Of a stretch of DNA of 5,529 nucleotides, positions 1 through 5,529 are shown in pieces. The notes under the pieces were generated by a model that saw only the letters and a list, made by a program, of their open reading frames with translations, did not search any database and was not told the DNA's origin. Location of the stretch: contig CAMSEX010000084.1 of assembly GCA_947057875.1 (NCBI GenBank), positions 1 through 5,529 of the forward strand, given 5' to 3'. Made by a program: the position numbers and the translations under genes. The DNA comes from an uncultured Clostridium sp. Lineage in GTDB: Bacteria > Bacillota > Clostridia > TANB77 > CAG-508. Within the stretch, counting starts at the first letter, position 1. Each line of letters opens with the position of its first letter.

Positions 1-660
1 AGAATAACCATACAAAATCATCCCCGGACGCACCAAATTGCATTTTGTTTCCTTAAAATTCACAATCCCATTGGAAGCACTACAATGAATATATTTCAAA
101 TCAGGCACTTTCTCTTTTGCAATTTCGACCGCTTGGTCAAAAATCTCCAACTGTTTTTTCGTATATTCTATATCATTATCCGCAGAAGACAAATGCGTAT
201 AAATGCCTTCCATTTGAATATTTTGAAATTTTTTCACAAAATCAATAAAATCTGAGACTTCACTAAACTGAATTCCTGTTCTTCCCATGCCAGAATCAAC
301 TTCAATATGGACTTTGAAAAAATCATTTCTACTCCCCAGTTCCTTGACAAAATTTTTATCCGAAATTCCTACACTCAAATCATTCGCAGCAATTTCCTCT
401 ATTTCGGAAACTGCTGGCTGATTGAGCACAAAAATCTCTTTTTCATAACCAATTTTGCGAAGTTCTGCTCCCTCACAAACAACCGCAACAGCCACTATAT
501 CAAACTCACTTACAACATCAATTTGTGTATTGATATATGTTCCATAAGCATTTGCTTTAATAACTGGCATCATTTTGCAATCTTTTGGCAATTGAGACTG
601 AATTTCTTTTACATTCTCTCTAAATTTACGCAAACTCACTTGCATAACAGTCGGACGCAT
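1..660 (-). CDS. alr: Alanine racemase, N-terminal 220 residues (3' end outside window)
   Basis: This is a PLP-dependent, fold-type III racemase that interconverts L- and D-alanine in the cytoplasm and supplies D-Ala for peptidoglycan. The visible part covers most of the TIM barrel. The PLP-binding lysine is K35 in VIKANAYG. R127 lies in GMGRTG, H156 in THLSSAD, S196 in HCSAS and R211 in LVRPG; these match Geobacillus Alr R136, H166, S204 and R219 in order and near-identical spacing. The start is the ATG at 660, with AGGAGG at 665-670 only 4 nt upstream; the next Met (residue 6) would sit too far from it. The gene starts 18 bp after the stop of the DnaB-like gene and shows no promoter of its own, so it is probably the second gene of that operon. 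The frame runs open through position 1; full-length Alr is about 370 residues, so the C-terminal domain with the second catalytic Tyr is missing. No membrane domain of the VanT type precedes it. Oddity: the usual AYGHG is AYGTY, and the stretch from K35 to R127 is about five residues shorter than in Geobacillus. Confidence 0.95.
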   Translation of the reverse strand, partial: MRPTVMQVSLRKFRENVKEIQSQLPKDCKMMPVIKANAYGTYINTQIDVVSEFDIVAVAVVCEGAELRKIGYEKEIFVLNQPAVSEIEEIAANDLSVGISDKNFVKELGSRNDFFKVHIEVDSGMGRTGIQFSEVSDFIDFVKKFQNIQMEGIYTHLSSADNDIEYTKKQLEIFDQAVEIAKEKVPDLKYIHCSASNGIVNFKETKCNLVRPGMILYGYS

Positions 661-678
661 TTTTCCTCCTTACTTAAA

Positions 679-2778
679 TTAAAGGTCACTCAAAAATTCT
701 TGTTTTAGTCGTACATAACCTAATTCTTCCCAAGTATTATACGCCAAATTTAAACGGAATAACAAAGTTGGTTTAGCACCAGCTCTATTTTTGTCAACAA
801 CACAAACATAATATCTTACATCTGGGTCTTCAAAAATTTCCAAATCTTGATATTCCTTTGCTTCTTCAACTGGAGAATATTCATATTTTGAAAGAGTTTG
901 CGGGTTGATTTGTTTCATCAAACAAAGGGTATCCAAAACCTCTTTCACAGTTCTACTTGCTGACATATCATTAATCGTCAAATTAACAGGCAATGTGCTA
1001 CTTTCCAATAACTGCATTGAAGAACCAATAAAAATCTCGAACTTCTGTGCTAAATTGGAAAGAATGGTAGCCGTTTTTTTGACTTCGTCTCCATTTCCAA
1101 TATTCTCTGTATCCGCTTTTAGTGTATCATAGAAAATATACTCAATGTTTTCTCTGTAATAATAATTCATAATAATTTTTCGGATATCTTCATTCGTGTG
1201 TTCTGTTATGTGAATAAAATAAATCGAATTTTCAAGTTGGTCATTTAGCCATTCTGTTGTAGCAATCGTTTGTCGAAACTCAGTAGAAAACTCATTTAAT
1301 CTTTCCACAAAATCTTCCATTGACTCATTATCTTCTCTTAAAATATAGCCATCTTCATCCACTTTTATGCCTTTTTTATGATCTGGTCTAAACTTTAGTG
1401 CCAACAATTCGCCCTCATTTTTACGAAGTTTCTGTCCATGTAAATTCTGATACGCCTCATTATTCAAAATTGTTGTAATTAAGCAAAGTTTCATTTTTTC
1501 TTCTGACATCTCATTTGAAATAATCAAAACTTTTTTATTTTGTGTAAACGCCAAATAACTTGCCATATTAATCGTAAATCTACTTTTTCCTGAATTAGAA
1601 GGCATCGCATAGCAGAAAGTTTCCCCTTTACGAATTCCCTTAAATACACTTGTCAAAATTGGAAACGGCAATTCTGCACCTGTGACAAGTGTGCTTTCTT
1701 CATTTAATAAGAAACTTGTCACGTTATCTGTCAGACGTCCTTGGCTTAAACTTGCGGTTACGCCAATTTGTTCAATCGCACTTTCCACTTCTTCAACCGT
1801 CATTTCATTATACAATTGATAATTCACAATATCCAAAATGCTATCACGAATAATTTTAGTTGGAGCTGCCAAATAATTTTTCTTTAAAAGAAACAATTTC
1901 TTCAAAATCGTATAAACCATTTCAATATCATAGTTCTTTTCGTTTGCCATTTCCTTCAATTGCAACTGCAAATTGTATGTATCATCTGCCTCCATAGGAA
2001 GTTTGAAGCCTTCCTTTGCCTCTGCTGGCGCGTATTGTTCTGCCTCACGAAACACAAGAATTCGATAAATATTATCTAATTCCTGAGTCGCAAAATGGCA
2101 ATCCTCATACAAAAAATAATATCTAGAAATCGCTTTTGGATTATTTAGCAAAAGCCCCAAAAAAATATATTCTGCACGCAAACTCGTTAAACCAGCCAAC
2201 TCTGCCTCTTCAATACTTTCATCTGTTTCTTCCACTTCATTGGCGTCTTCATTATTTTCCGTTTCTTCGTATTCTTCCTCGAATTTTTCTTCCACTTCCT
2301 CACTATCTTGAACATCTTCTACTACATCATCTATTGGTTCTTCAAAGTCATCTCCTGTTAAATCTCCTATTTCGCCCAACTCATCTGCTTCTTCCATCGG
2401 TAACTCGAAATCTTCTTCCTCAAAATCACTTATTTCATCTAATTCTTCTAGTTCGTCCATTGGCAACTCAAAATCATCTTCCTCTAAATTTCCTATTTCG
2501 CCCAACTCTTCCGTCTCATCCATTGGTAATTCAAAATCTTCTCCTACCAAATCTCCCAAGTCTCCGAAATCTTCTTCTGGAAGTTCTTCAGCTTCTGTAT
2601 TTTCTATTGTGGGTTCCTTTTTACCAAAATCTTCATATCCTTCAAATAAATCAAAATCTTCTGGCACTTTCTCGTCTATCCTTCCCCAATCATCCAATTC
2701 ATCTAGTTCGTCCAATTCATAAATAACGTCCTCATTTTCCCCCAACTTCTTTTTTTCTTCTGCATCATCAAAAAACAT
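679..2778 (-). CDS. DnaB-like helicase/ATPase with long acidic repetitive N-terminal tail
   Basis: The protein has 699 residues. Residues 1-195 are almost wholly Asp/Glu plus Leu, Gly, Phe and Pro, probably disordered, with 21-residue tandem repeats at 80-142. Residues 197-335 resemble the DnaB N-terminal domain (AEYIFLGLLLNNPKAI, then FATQELDNIY). From 365 to 690 comes a DnaB-type RecA core: Walker A AMPSNSGKS with K398; catalytic Glu E423 in SNEMSEE (DnaB has SLEMS), 25 residues after the lysine as in Geobacillus DnaB; Walker B IFYDTL with D551; motif H3 GSSMQL with Q589; and VDKNRAG with K663 and R665 matching the DnaB K-x-R finger. DnaB unwinds DNA as a hexamer at forks; that this protein does so is inference. 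E423 to D551 is 128 residues against about 80 in DnaB, so roughly 50 residues are inserted, probably within 450-505. DnaB proteins are usually near 450 residues. The ATG at 2778 follows AGGAGG at 2785-2790. It has its own promoter and leads into alr. It may be a paralogue of the main dnaB or a non-helicase ATPase. Confidence 0.8.
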   Translation of the reverse strand: MFFDDAEEKKKLGENEDVIYELDELDELDDWGRIDEKVPEDFDLFEGYEDFGKKEPTIENTEAEELPEEDFGDLGDLVGEDFELPMDETEELGEIGNLEEDDFELPMDELEELDEISDFEEEDFELPMEEADELGEIGDLTGDDFEEPIDDVVEDVQDSEEVEEKFEEEYEETENNEDANEVEETDESIEEAELAGLTSLRAEYIFLGLLLNNPKAISRYYFLYEDCHFATQELDNIYRILVFREAEQYAPAEAKEGFKLPMEADDTYNLQLQLKEMANEKNYDIEMVYTILKKLFLLKKNYLAAPTKIIRDSILDIVNYQLYNEMTVEEVESAIEQIGVTASLSQGRLTDNVTSFLLNEESTLVTGAELPFPILTSVFKGIRKGETFCYAMPSNSGKSRFTINMASYLAFTQNKKVLIISNEMSEEKMKLCLITTILNNEAYQNLHGQKLRKNEGELLALKFRPDHKKGIKVDEDGYILREDNESMEDFVERLNEFSTEFRQTIATTEWLNDQLENSIYFIHITEHTNEDIRKIIMNYYYRENIEYIFYDTLKADTENIGNGDEVKKTATILSNLAQKFEIFIGSSMQLLESSTLPVNLTINDMSASRTVKEVLDTLCLMKQINPQTLSKYEYSPVEEAKEYQDLEIFEDPDVRYYVCVVDKNRAGAKPTLLFRLNLAYNTWEELGYVRLKQEFLSDL
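2305..2541 (-). repeat. 63-bp tandem repeat inside the DnaB-like gene (acidic 21-residue units)
   Basis: Three full 63-bp units lie at 2541-2479, 2478-2416 and 2415-2353, followed by a degenerate partial unit at 2352-2305; a shorter related segment precedes them (EDFGDLGDLVG, residues 69-79). Each unit encodes 21 residues built on [ED]DFELPM[DE]E, then EL[GD]EI[GS], then an acidic spacer. Units 1 and 3 share the identical 18-mer GAGTTGGGCGAAATAGGA, including a G+C-rich GGC codon, which points to duplication or gene conversion rather than convergence on acidic composition. The units are in frame, so copy number could change without breaking the protein. Confidence 0.85.
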
Positions 2779-2814
2779 AACATTCCTCCTAAAATTTATA
2801 CATCAATTATTACT

Positions 2815-2843
2815 ATTATATCTATAAATTTTATTGTTAGCAA
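2815..2843 (-). promoter_or_regulatory. Sigma-A-type promoter for the DnaB-like gene and alr
   Basis: On the minus strand the -35 box TTGCTA (2843-2838) and a perfect -10 TATAAT (2820-2815) are separated by 17 bp. The start site would fall near 2808, giving a leader of about 30 nt with AGGAGG placed 6 nt before the ATG at 2778. Just upstream of the -35 lies an A/T-tract with a short palindrome (AAAATT-GA-AATTTT on the plus strand, 2847-2860), which could act as an UP element. It is the only convincing promoter downstream of the 2896-2923 terminator, so it probably serves both the DnaB-like gene and alr. Confidence 0.75.
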
Positions 2844-2865
2844 TACAAAATTGAAATTTTATTTA

Positions 2866-2901
2866 TTTTTTAATATGACATTTTTATGTCATATTAAAAA
2901 A
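2866..2901. repeat. Perfect inverted repeat, 16-bp arms with TTTT loop
   Basis: The plus strand reads TTTTTTAATATGACAT (2866-2881), TTTT, then ATGTCATATTAAAAAA (2886-2901), with no mismatch. The core is TGACAT-N4-ATGTCA. One arm ends in the T-tract of the adjacent terminator. The near edge is 22 bp upstream of the -35 box at 2843. It is not followed by a U-tract on either strand, so it is not itself a standard terminator. It could be a protein-binding site acting on the 2815-2843 promoter, or a hairpin that catches read-through RNA; the sequence does not decide between these. Confidence 0.75.
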
Positions 2902-2923
2902 GGTTAGATTTTTATATCTAACC
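2896..2923 (-). terminator. Intrinsic terminator after the DUF4097-type gene
   Basis: On the minus strand, immediately after the TAG stop (2928-2926), GGTTAGAT (2923-2916) pairs perfectly with ATCTAACC (2909-2902) across a 6-nt loop, followed by six T (2901-2896). This is a textbook hairpin plus U-tract. It separates the XRE/DUF4097 transcription unit from the DnaB-like/alr unit. Confidence 0.9.
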
Positions 2924-2925
2924 CC

Positions 2926-3717
2926 CTAATTCCCAACTTTAATATCTCCACAACTATTCTGAATTTTCAAAACAATTTCTGCATGCCTATCATTATGATT
3001 GATTTTTACATCACCTAAATCTGTTTTAGCATCCATATAAATTTCATTAGTTTCCCCAATTTTGACGTCTCCCAAACGATTCACAATAGACGAGTTTTCC
3101 ATAAGATTCACAGAACCAATTTTGACATCTCCACACTCTGATTCAATTTCTACCTTATTGCTAATTTCTGCAATTTTTACATTGCCATAACTATTTTTCA
3201 CAAAAACATTTTTCACTTTTCCCAAAATCACATCTCCACAATCTTCGCTAATATTCATCGTGCTATTTGGTAAATCAATTGCTTTAACATCTCCATAATT
3301 GGCTTTGACAGAAATCTCGTATGCTGCATCTTTTGGTAAATAAATCATAATATCATTACTGTAAAAATGAAGTCCCCAGAAAAACCCTTTGTGTCTATAT
3401 TGAGCATAATCTACTTTTAATTGATTCCCATTTAAACTCACTTGCAAGTCTTCTTCCCTTTCTCCATATACCACAACTCTGACTTTCCCATCTGTGCTTT
3501 CTTCAAATTTAATATCTCCTGCTATGGACAAAATCTCCAAATTTTCTACTTGTGATATTTCATAATTATTATCAAAAATCACTTGCTTGCTTTTTTTAGA
3601 ATTCCATTTTTGCAATCCAATTCTTCCGTTTATCGACAATCCCAAAAAAGCAGTTAACAAAATAATAATTATTATCAGCAAAATAATTAACGTAATAATT
3701 AACCCTCTATTGTTCAT
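2926..3717 (-). CDS. Membrane-anchored DUF4097-type beta-strand-repeat protein
   Basis: The protein has 263 residues. A strongly hydrophobic segment at about 6-27, led by a short NNRG N-terminus, looks like an uncleaved signal anchor, placing the rest outside the cell. From about residue 60 there is a repeating pattern of short strands ending in G-D-[VI]-K-[IV]: AGDI (66-69), YGDV (141-144), CGDV (160-163), YGNV (177-180), CGDV (195-198), LGDV (215-218), LGDV (234-237) and CGDI (256-259), spaced 17-22 residues in the C-terminal half. This is typical of the DUF4097 family, modelled as a right-handed beta-helix; members often accompany envelope-stress regulators (LiaG-like), but their biochemical role is not established. 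The only three cysteines (160, 195, 256) all occupy the same repeat position. The ATG at 3717 overlaps the end of the regulator gene by 11 bp, with AGGAGG at 3727-3732 inside that gene, so the two are probably translationally coupled. A terminator follows directly. Confidence 0.85.
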   Translation of the reverse strand: MNNRGLIITLIILLIIIIILLTAFLGLSINGRIGLQKWNSKKSKQVIFDNNYEISQVENLEILSIAGDIKFEESTDGKVRVVVYGEREEDLQVSLNGNQLKVDYAQYRHKGFFWGLHFYSNDIMIYLPKDAAYEISVKANYGDVKAIDLPNSTMNISEDCGDVILGKVKNVFVKNSYGNVKIAEISNKVEIESECGDVKIGSVNLMENSSIVNRLGDVKIGETNEIYMDAKTDLGDVKINHNDRHAEIVLKIQNSCGDIKVGN

Positions 3718-4360
3718 TTGTTTTATCCTCCTTCAACATAAAAAACAATCTCACAACCTGACAAATTAAACCATTAATCACAAAAATAATCCATGTAATA
3801 TGCCAAGCCATTGTGGTAAAACTAATCAGAAAATATAGTATCACACAAGCAGCACCAATAATTCCATTAATTTGCTTCATGATTTCAACTTCTTTTATTT
3901 CTTTACTTGTTTTTTCAAACTTAGGAATGGACATATAATGACGAATAATTCTTGCTGTTGTGATACCAATTACGCCTAAAAATATGGCTGTCATAATGAC
4001 TGGATTTAAACATAAAACATCAATTGCTACAATAAAAACTGCCACTGCTACAATATAAATCAAAACAGATGAACTAACAATTTCTGCCGATTTTCTTCGG
4101 ATTTCTTCTCTTGTTGGAAGCTTTATTGACTCTTCTTTTTCACTATTTTCTGGTTCTTCTGGCTTTTTCCCTGTTAACAATTCTTCTACACCAATTTCAA
4201 ACAATTCACACAATGGCATAATTTTATCAAAATCTGGTACACTTTGATTCGTTTCCCATTTAGAAACAGTTTGCCTTGACACATTCAAACGATCTGCCAC
4301 TTCTTCTTGTGACAATTTTTTTTCTTTTCTAAGTTCAAATAATTTCTCTCCAAAATTCAT
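3707..4360 (-). CDS. XRE-family transcriptional regulator with four-helix membrane tail
   Basis: The protein has 217 residues. Residues 5-60 form a Cro/C1-type (HTH_3) DNA-binding domain, with the helix-turn-helix at about 16-36 (LSQEEVADRLNVSRQTVSKWE spans it) and a usual NQSVPDF follow-on. A charged linker of Glu, Lys and Pro at 64-92 leads to four predicted membrane helices at about 97-114, 121-139, 164-182 and 187-208, and a short charged C-terminus. With the DNA-binding domain in the cytoplasm, the helices come as two hairpins and both ends stay inside. Such a protein can sense a membrane or envelope state and act on DNA directly as a one-component system; this is inference. The start ATG at 4360 has AAGGAG at 4367-4372, 6 nt upstream. 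It overlaps the DUF4097-type gene, which is therefore its likely partner or target, and it follows a sensor kinase on the same strand. A nested inverted repeat just upstream may be its own operator. Confidence 0.88.
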   Translation of the reverse strand: MNFGEKLFELRKEKKLSQEEVADRLNVSRQTVSKWETNQSVPDFDKIMPLCELFEIGVEELLTGKKPEEPENSEKEESIKLPTREEIRRKSAEIVSSSVLIYIVAVAVFIVAIDVLCLNPVIMTAIFLGVIGITTARIIRHYMSIPKFEKTSKEIKEVEIMKQINGIIGAACVILYFLISFTTMAWHITWIIFVINGLICQVVRLFFMLKEDKTNEQ

Positions 4361-4387
4361 TTTTTACTCCTTTCTTTTTCTTACTAA

Positions 4388-4416
4388 ATAATACCATTTT
4401 TTTCAGTTGCACACCA
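4388..4416 (-). promoter_or_regulatory. Candidate extended -10 promoter for the XRE/DUF4097 unit
   Basis: On the minus strand TGGTATTAT (4396-4388) is an extended -10 (TGN then TATTAT). The start site would be near 4381, about 20 nt before the ATG, leaving room for AAGGAG at 4367-4372. The -35 position at 17 bp spacing is TGGTGT (4416-4411), a weak match, as is common for extended -10 promoters. A perfect TTGACA exists at 4441-4436 but has no -10 at a usable distance. No clear terminator ends the upstream kinase gene, so read-through from it is also possible. Confidence 0.45.
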
Positions 4417-4447
4417 CCAATTCTAGTTGGAAATTTGTCAACTGAAA
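4401..4447. repeat. Nested inverted repeats upstream of the XRE regulator
   Basis: On the plus strand the outer arms are TTTCAGTTG (4401-4409) and CAACTGAAA (4439-4447), a perfect 9-bp match across 29 bases. Near the middle of the interval lies a second dyad, CCAAT-TCTA-GTTGG (4417-4430), five pairs with one G-T. The outer arms carry TTGACA on the minus strand, and the inner dyad lies just upstream of the weak -35 position of the candidate promoter. The layout suits an operator bound by the adjacent HTH protein or by a response regulator, or an RNA structure at the end of the kinase transcript. No U-tract follows, so a terminator is unlikely. Confidence 0.55.
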
Positions 4448-4476
4448 TTAACATTCGCTTAAAATCTCACAAAAAA

Positions 4477-5529
4477 TCAATTTGCACACTTCAATTCCAC
4501 ACAAAACTCAATCCATTCCTCTTCATTTTTAACCGAAATATTGCCTTCATGCAACTCCAACATTTCTTTTGTAATTGCTAATCCCAAACCAGTTCCTCCT
4601 GTACTACTAGTGCGTGATTCGTCTGCTCGATAAAACTTTTCAAATAATTTTTCTAATTTATATACTGGAATTTTTTCGCCTTGATTTCTAAAAAACAACT
4701 TGATTTTTTTGTCTATTTGTTGCATTTGTATTTCAATTTGTGTATTTTCGTAACTATAATAAATCGCATTTTTGAGCAAATTCCCAAAAGCACGTGCCAA
4801 TTTATCGCCATCTCCTATAAAATAAACATGCTCTGGCTTATCTACAATACACTCCAAACCACGTGGTTGCATCATTGGATAACACTCATCCACTAATTGA
4901 TCAAGCAAAAATGACAAATCAATTTTACTTTTATTGACTGGTACATTTTGCAAATTATAACGTGTAATTTCAAAAAATTGATTGGTCAATTCCTCCAAAC
5001 GAAGCGATTTATCAAGTGCAATTTTAATATATTTTTCCTGTAATTCTTTTGAAATTTCTTTTTCATCTGTCAAAAGCGTCAAATAGCCAATAACAGATGT
5101 AAGTGGCGTTTTCAAGTCATGCGCCATATACATAATTAAATCATTTTTCTTACTTTCCGCCTCTTTTGCTTTGTTTTGATTTGTTACCAAATCGACACGA
5201 ATATTATTGAGTCTACTTTCCAAAATCAACAAATCATTGGAAAGTTTAATCTCTTTTTCAGGTTCTTTAAGAACTTCATCCATAGCATTGATAATCTGTA
5301 TCAAATGATTATTTGATTTTCTAATGACCAAAAACGAAGCTACTGCAAAAATTACCAAAAAAGCAATTCCCATCAACAATGTTTTATTTCGCACACACCA
5401 AAGATATGTCGCTCGATCCATTTGAGACAACTGATTTGCCAATTTATCGTTATAAATTCCATCAACTAAAACTCCAAATAGCAAAACTACAAATAAACTA
5501 TACATGATAATTTTAACAACTGATTTAAT
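4477..5529 (-). CDS. VanS-like sensor histidine kinase (5' end outside window)
   Basis: This is the sensor half of a two-component system, which autophosphorylates on His and passes phosphate to a response regulator, probably encoded upstream of the window. Positions are numbered from the ATG at 5505. The N-terminal hydrophobic segment (about 1-16), a short outside loop (17-42) and a second membrane helix (43-62) lead to a HAMP-like coiled region (63-115). The HisKA domain has MAHDLKTPLTSVIGYL with phosphoacceptor H129 and a VanS-like FFEITRYNLQ. The HATPase domain has the N box FGNLLKNAIYYS (N246), a G1 region of the VanS type (NQGEKIP instead of DxGxG), the F box FEKFYR, and G2 GGTGLGLAI (303-311). 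It ends with TGA at 4479-4477. The ATG at 5505 has no Shine-Dalgarno sequence and the frame stays open for eight more codons (IKSVVKII) to the window edge, so the true start is probably upstream. The family is strong; involvement in vancomycin resistance is not implied, because many VanS-like kinases serve other envelope signals. Confidence 0.92.
   Translation of the reverse strand: MKSVVKIIMYSLFVVLLFGVLVDGIYNDKLANQLSQMDRATYLWCVRNKTLLMGIAFLVIFAVASFLVIRKSNNHLIQIINAMDEVLKEPEKEIKLSNDLLILESRLNNIRVDLVTNQNKAKEAESKKNDLIMYMAHDLKTPLTSVIGYLTLLTDEKEISKELQEKYIKIALDKSLRLEELTNQFFEITRYNLQNVPVNKSKIDLSFLLDQLVDECYPMMQPRGLECIVDKPEHVYFIGDGDKLARAFGNLLKNAIYYSYENTQIEIQMQQIDKKIKLFFRNQGEKIPVYKLEKLFEKFYRADESRTSSTGGTGLGLAITKEMLELHEGNISVKNEEEWIEFCVELKCAN

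Noticed and set aside
391..400. Walker A lacking its first glycine in the DnaB-like protein as a sign of inactivity
   Set aside because: Positions 391-400 are in the numbering of the protein. DnaB itself commonly has Ala there (ARPSxGKT), and the GKS plus catalytic Glu are kept, so this does not show loss of ATPase activity.
307..708. Plus-strand open frame of 133 codons
   Set aside because: It lies antisense to alr, which has intact catalytic motifs, and has no Shine-Dalgarno sequence.
905..1132. Short plus-strand open frame
   Set aside because: It lies antisense to the RecA core of the DnaB-like gene, with no translation signal or domain.
2136..2726. Long plus-strand open frame (196 codons) rich in Leu, Pro and His
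   Set aside because: It is the antisense of the acidic repeat region: GAA/GAT-type codons read backwards give Leu- and Pro-rich nonsense. It has no ribosome binding site and no recognisable domain.
3587..3769. Short plus-strand open frame with hydrophobic stretches
   Set aside because: It is antisense to the membrane segment of the DUF4097-type protein; AT-rich hydrophobic codons read hydrophobic on both strands. No ribosome binding site was seen.
4436..4441. Perfect TTGACA on the minus strand as a -35 box for the XRE gene
   Set aside because: At 16-18 bp downstream there is only G-rich sequence (GGTGGT); the nearest TATAAT-like hexamer (TAGAAT) is only 10 bp away.
4681..4896. Plus-strand open frame of 71 codons
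   Set aside because: It lies antisense to the ATPase domain of the histidine kinase and has no start signal.
1..5529. Vancomycin-resistance cluster suggested by a VanS-like kinase and an alanine racemase in one window
   Set aside because: No D-Ala-D-Lac/Ser ligase, VanH, VanX or VanY is present; the racemase has no VanT membrane domain; and a terminator plus an unrelated gene separate the two.

Overview
This 5.5 kb window comes from a low-G+C Gram-positive bacterium. It is AT-rich by eye, has strong AGGAGG ribosome binding sites, uses TGA and TAG as ordinary stops, and its genes belong to families common in Bacillota (a VanS-type histidine kinase, an XRE regulator with a membrane tail, a DUF4097 protein). 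A gut-type Clostridia or relative fits, but the genus cannot be read from the sequence. All five genes are on the minus strand, so transcription runs from high to low coordinates.

In transcription order: (1) 5529-4477 is a VanS-like sensor histidine kinase whose 5' end lies outside the window. (2) After a 116-bp gap with a nested inverted repeat and a candidate extended -10 promoter come two overlapping genes: a membrane-anchored XRE-type regulator (4360-3707) and a DUF4097-type membrane-anchored beta-repeat protein (3717-2926). They overlap by 11 bp and end at a clear intrinsic terminator (2923-2896). Together with the kinase they look like a cell-envelope sensing and stress module. (3) A 147-bp gap holds that terminator, a perfect 16-bp-arm inverted repeat and a good sigma-A-type promoter. 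(4) This promoter drives an apparent two-gene operon: a 699-residue protein with DnaB replicative-helicase architecture behind a roughly 195-residue, extremely acidic, partly repetitive N-terminal tail (2778-679), and, 18 bp later, alanine racemase (660 to beyond position 1).

The most unusual object is the acidic-tailed DnaB-like ATPase. It keeps the DnaB N-terminal domain, the Walker A lysine, the catalytic glutamate in a DnaB-style EMS motif, Walker B and the K-x-R finger. It adds a tail with three full 21-residue tandem repeats and about 50 extra residues inside the RecA fold. Its location next to alr differs from the usual rplI-dnaB setting, which suggests a specialised paralogue. No RNA genes, insertion sequences, CRISPR arrays or attachment sites were seen.
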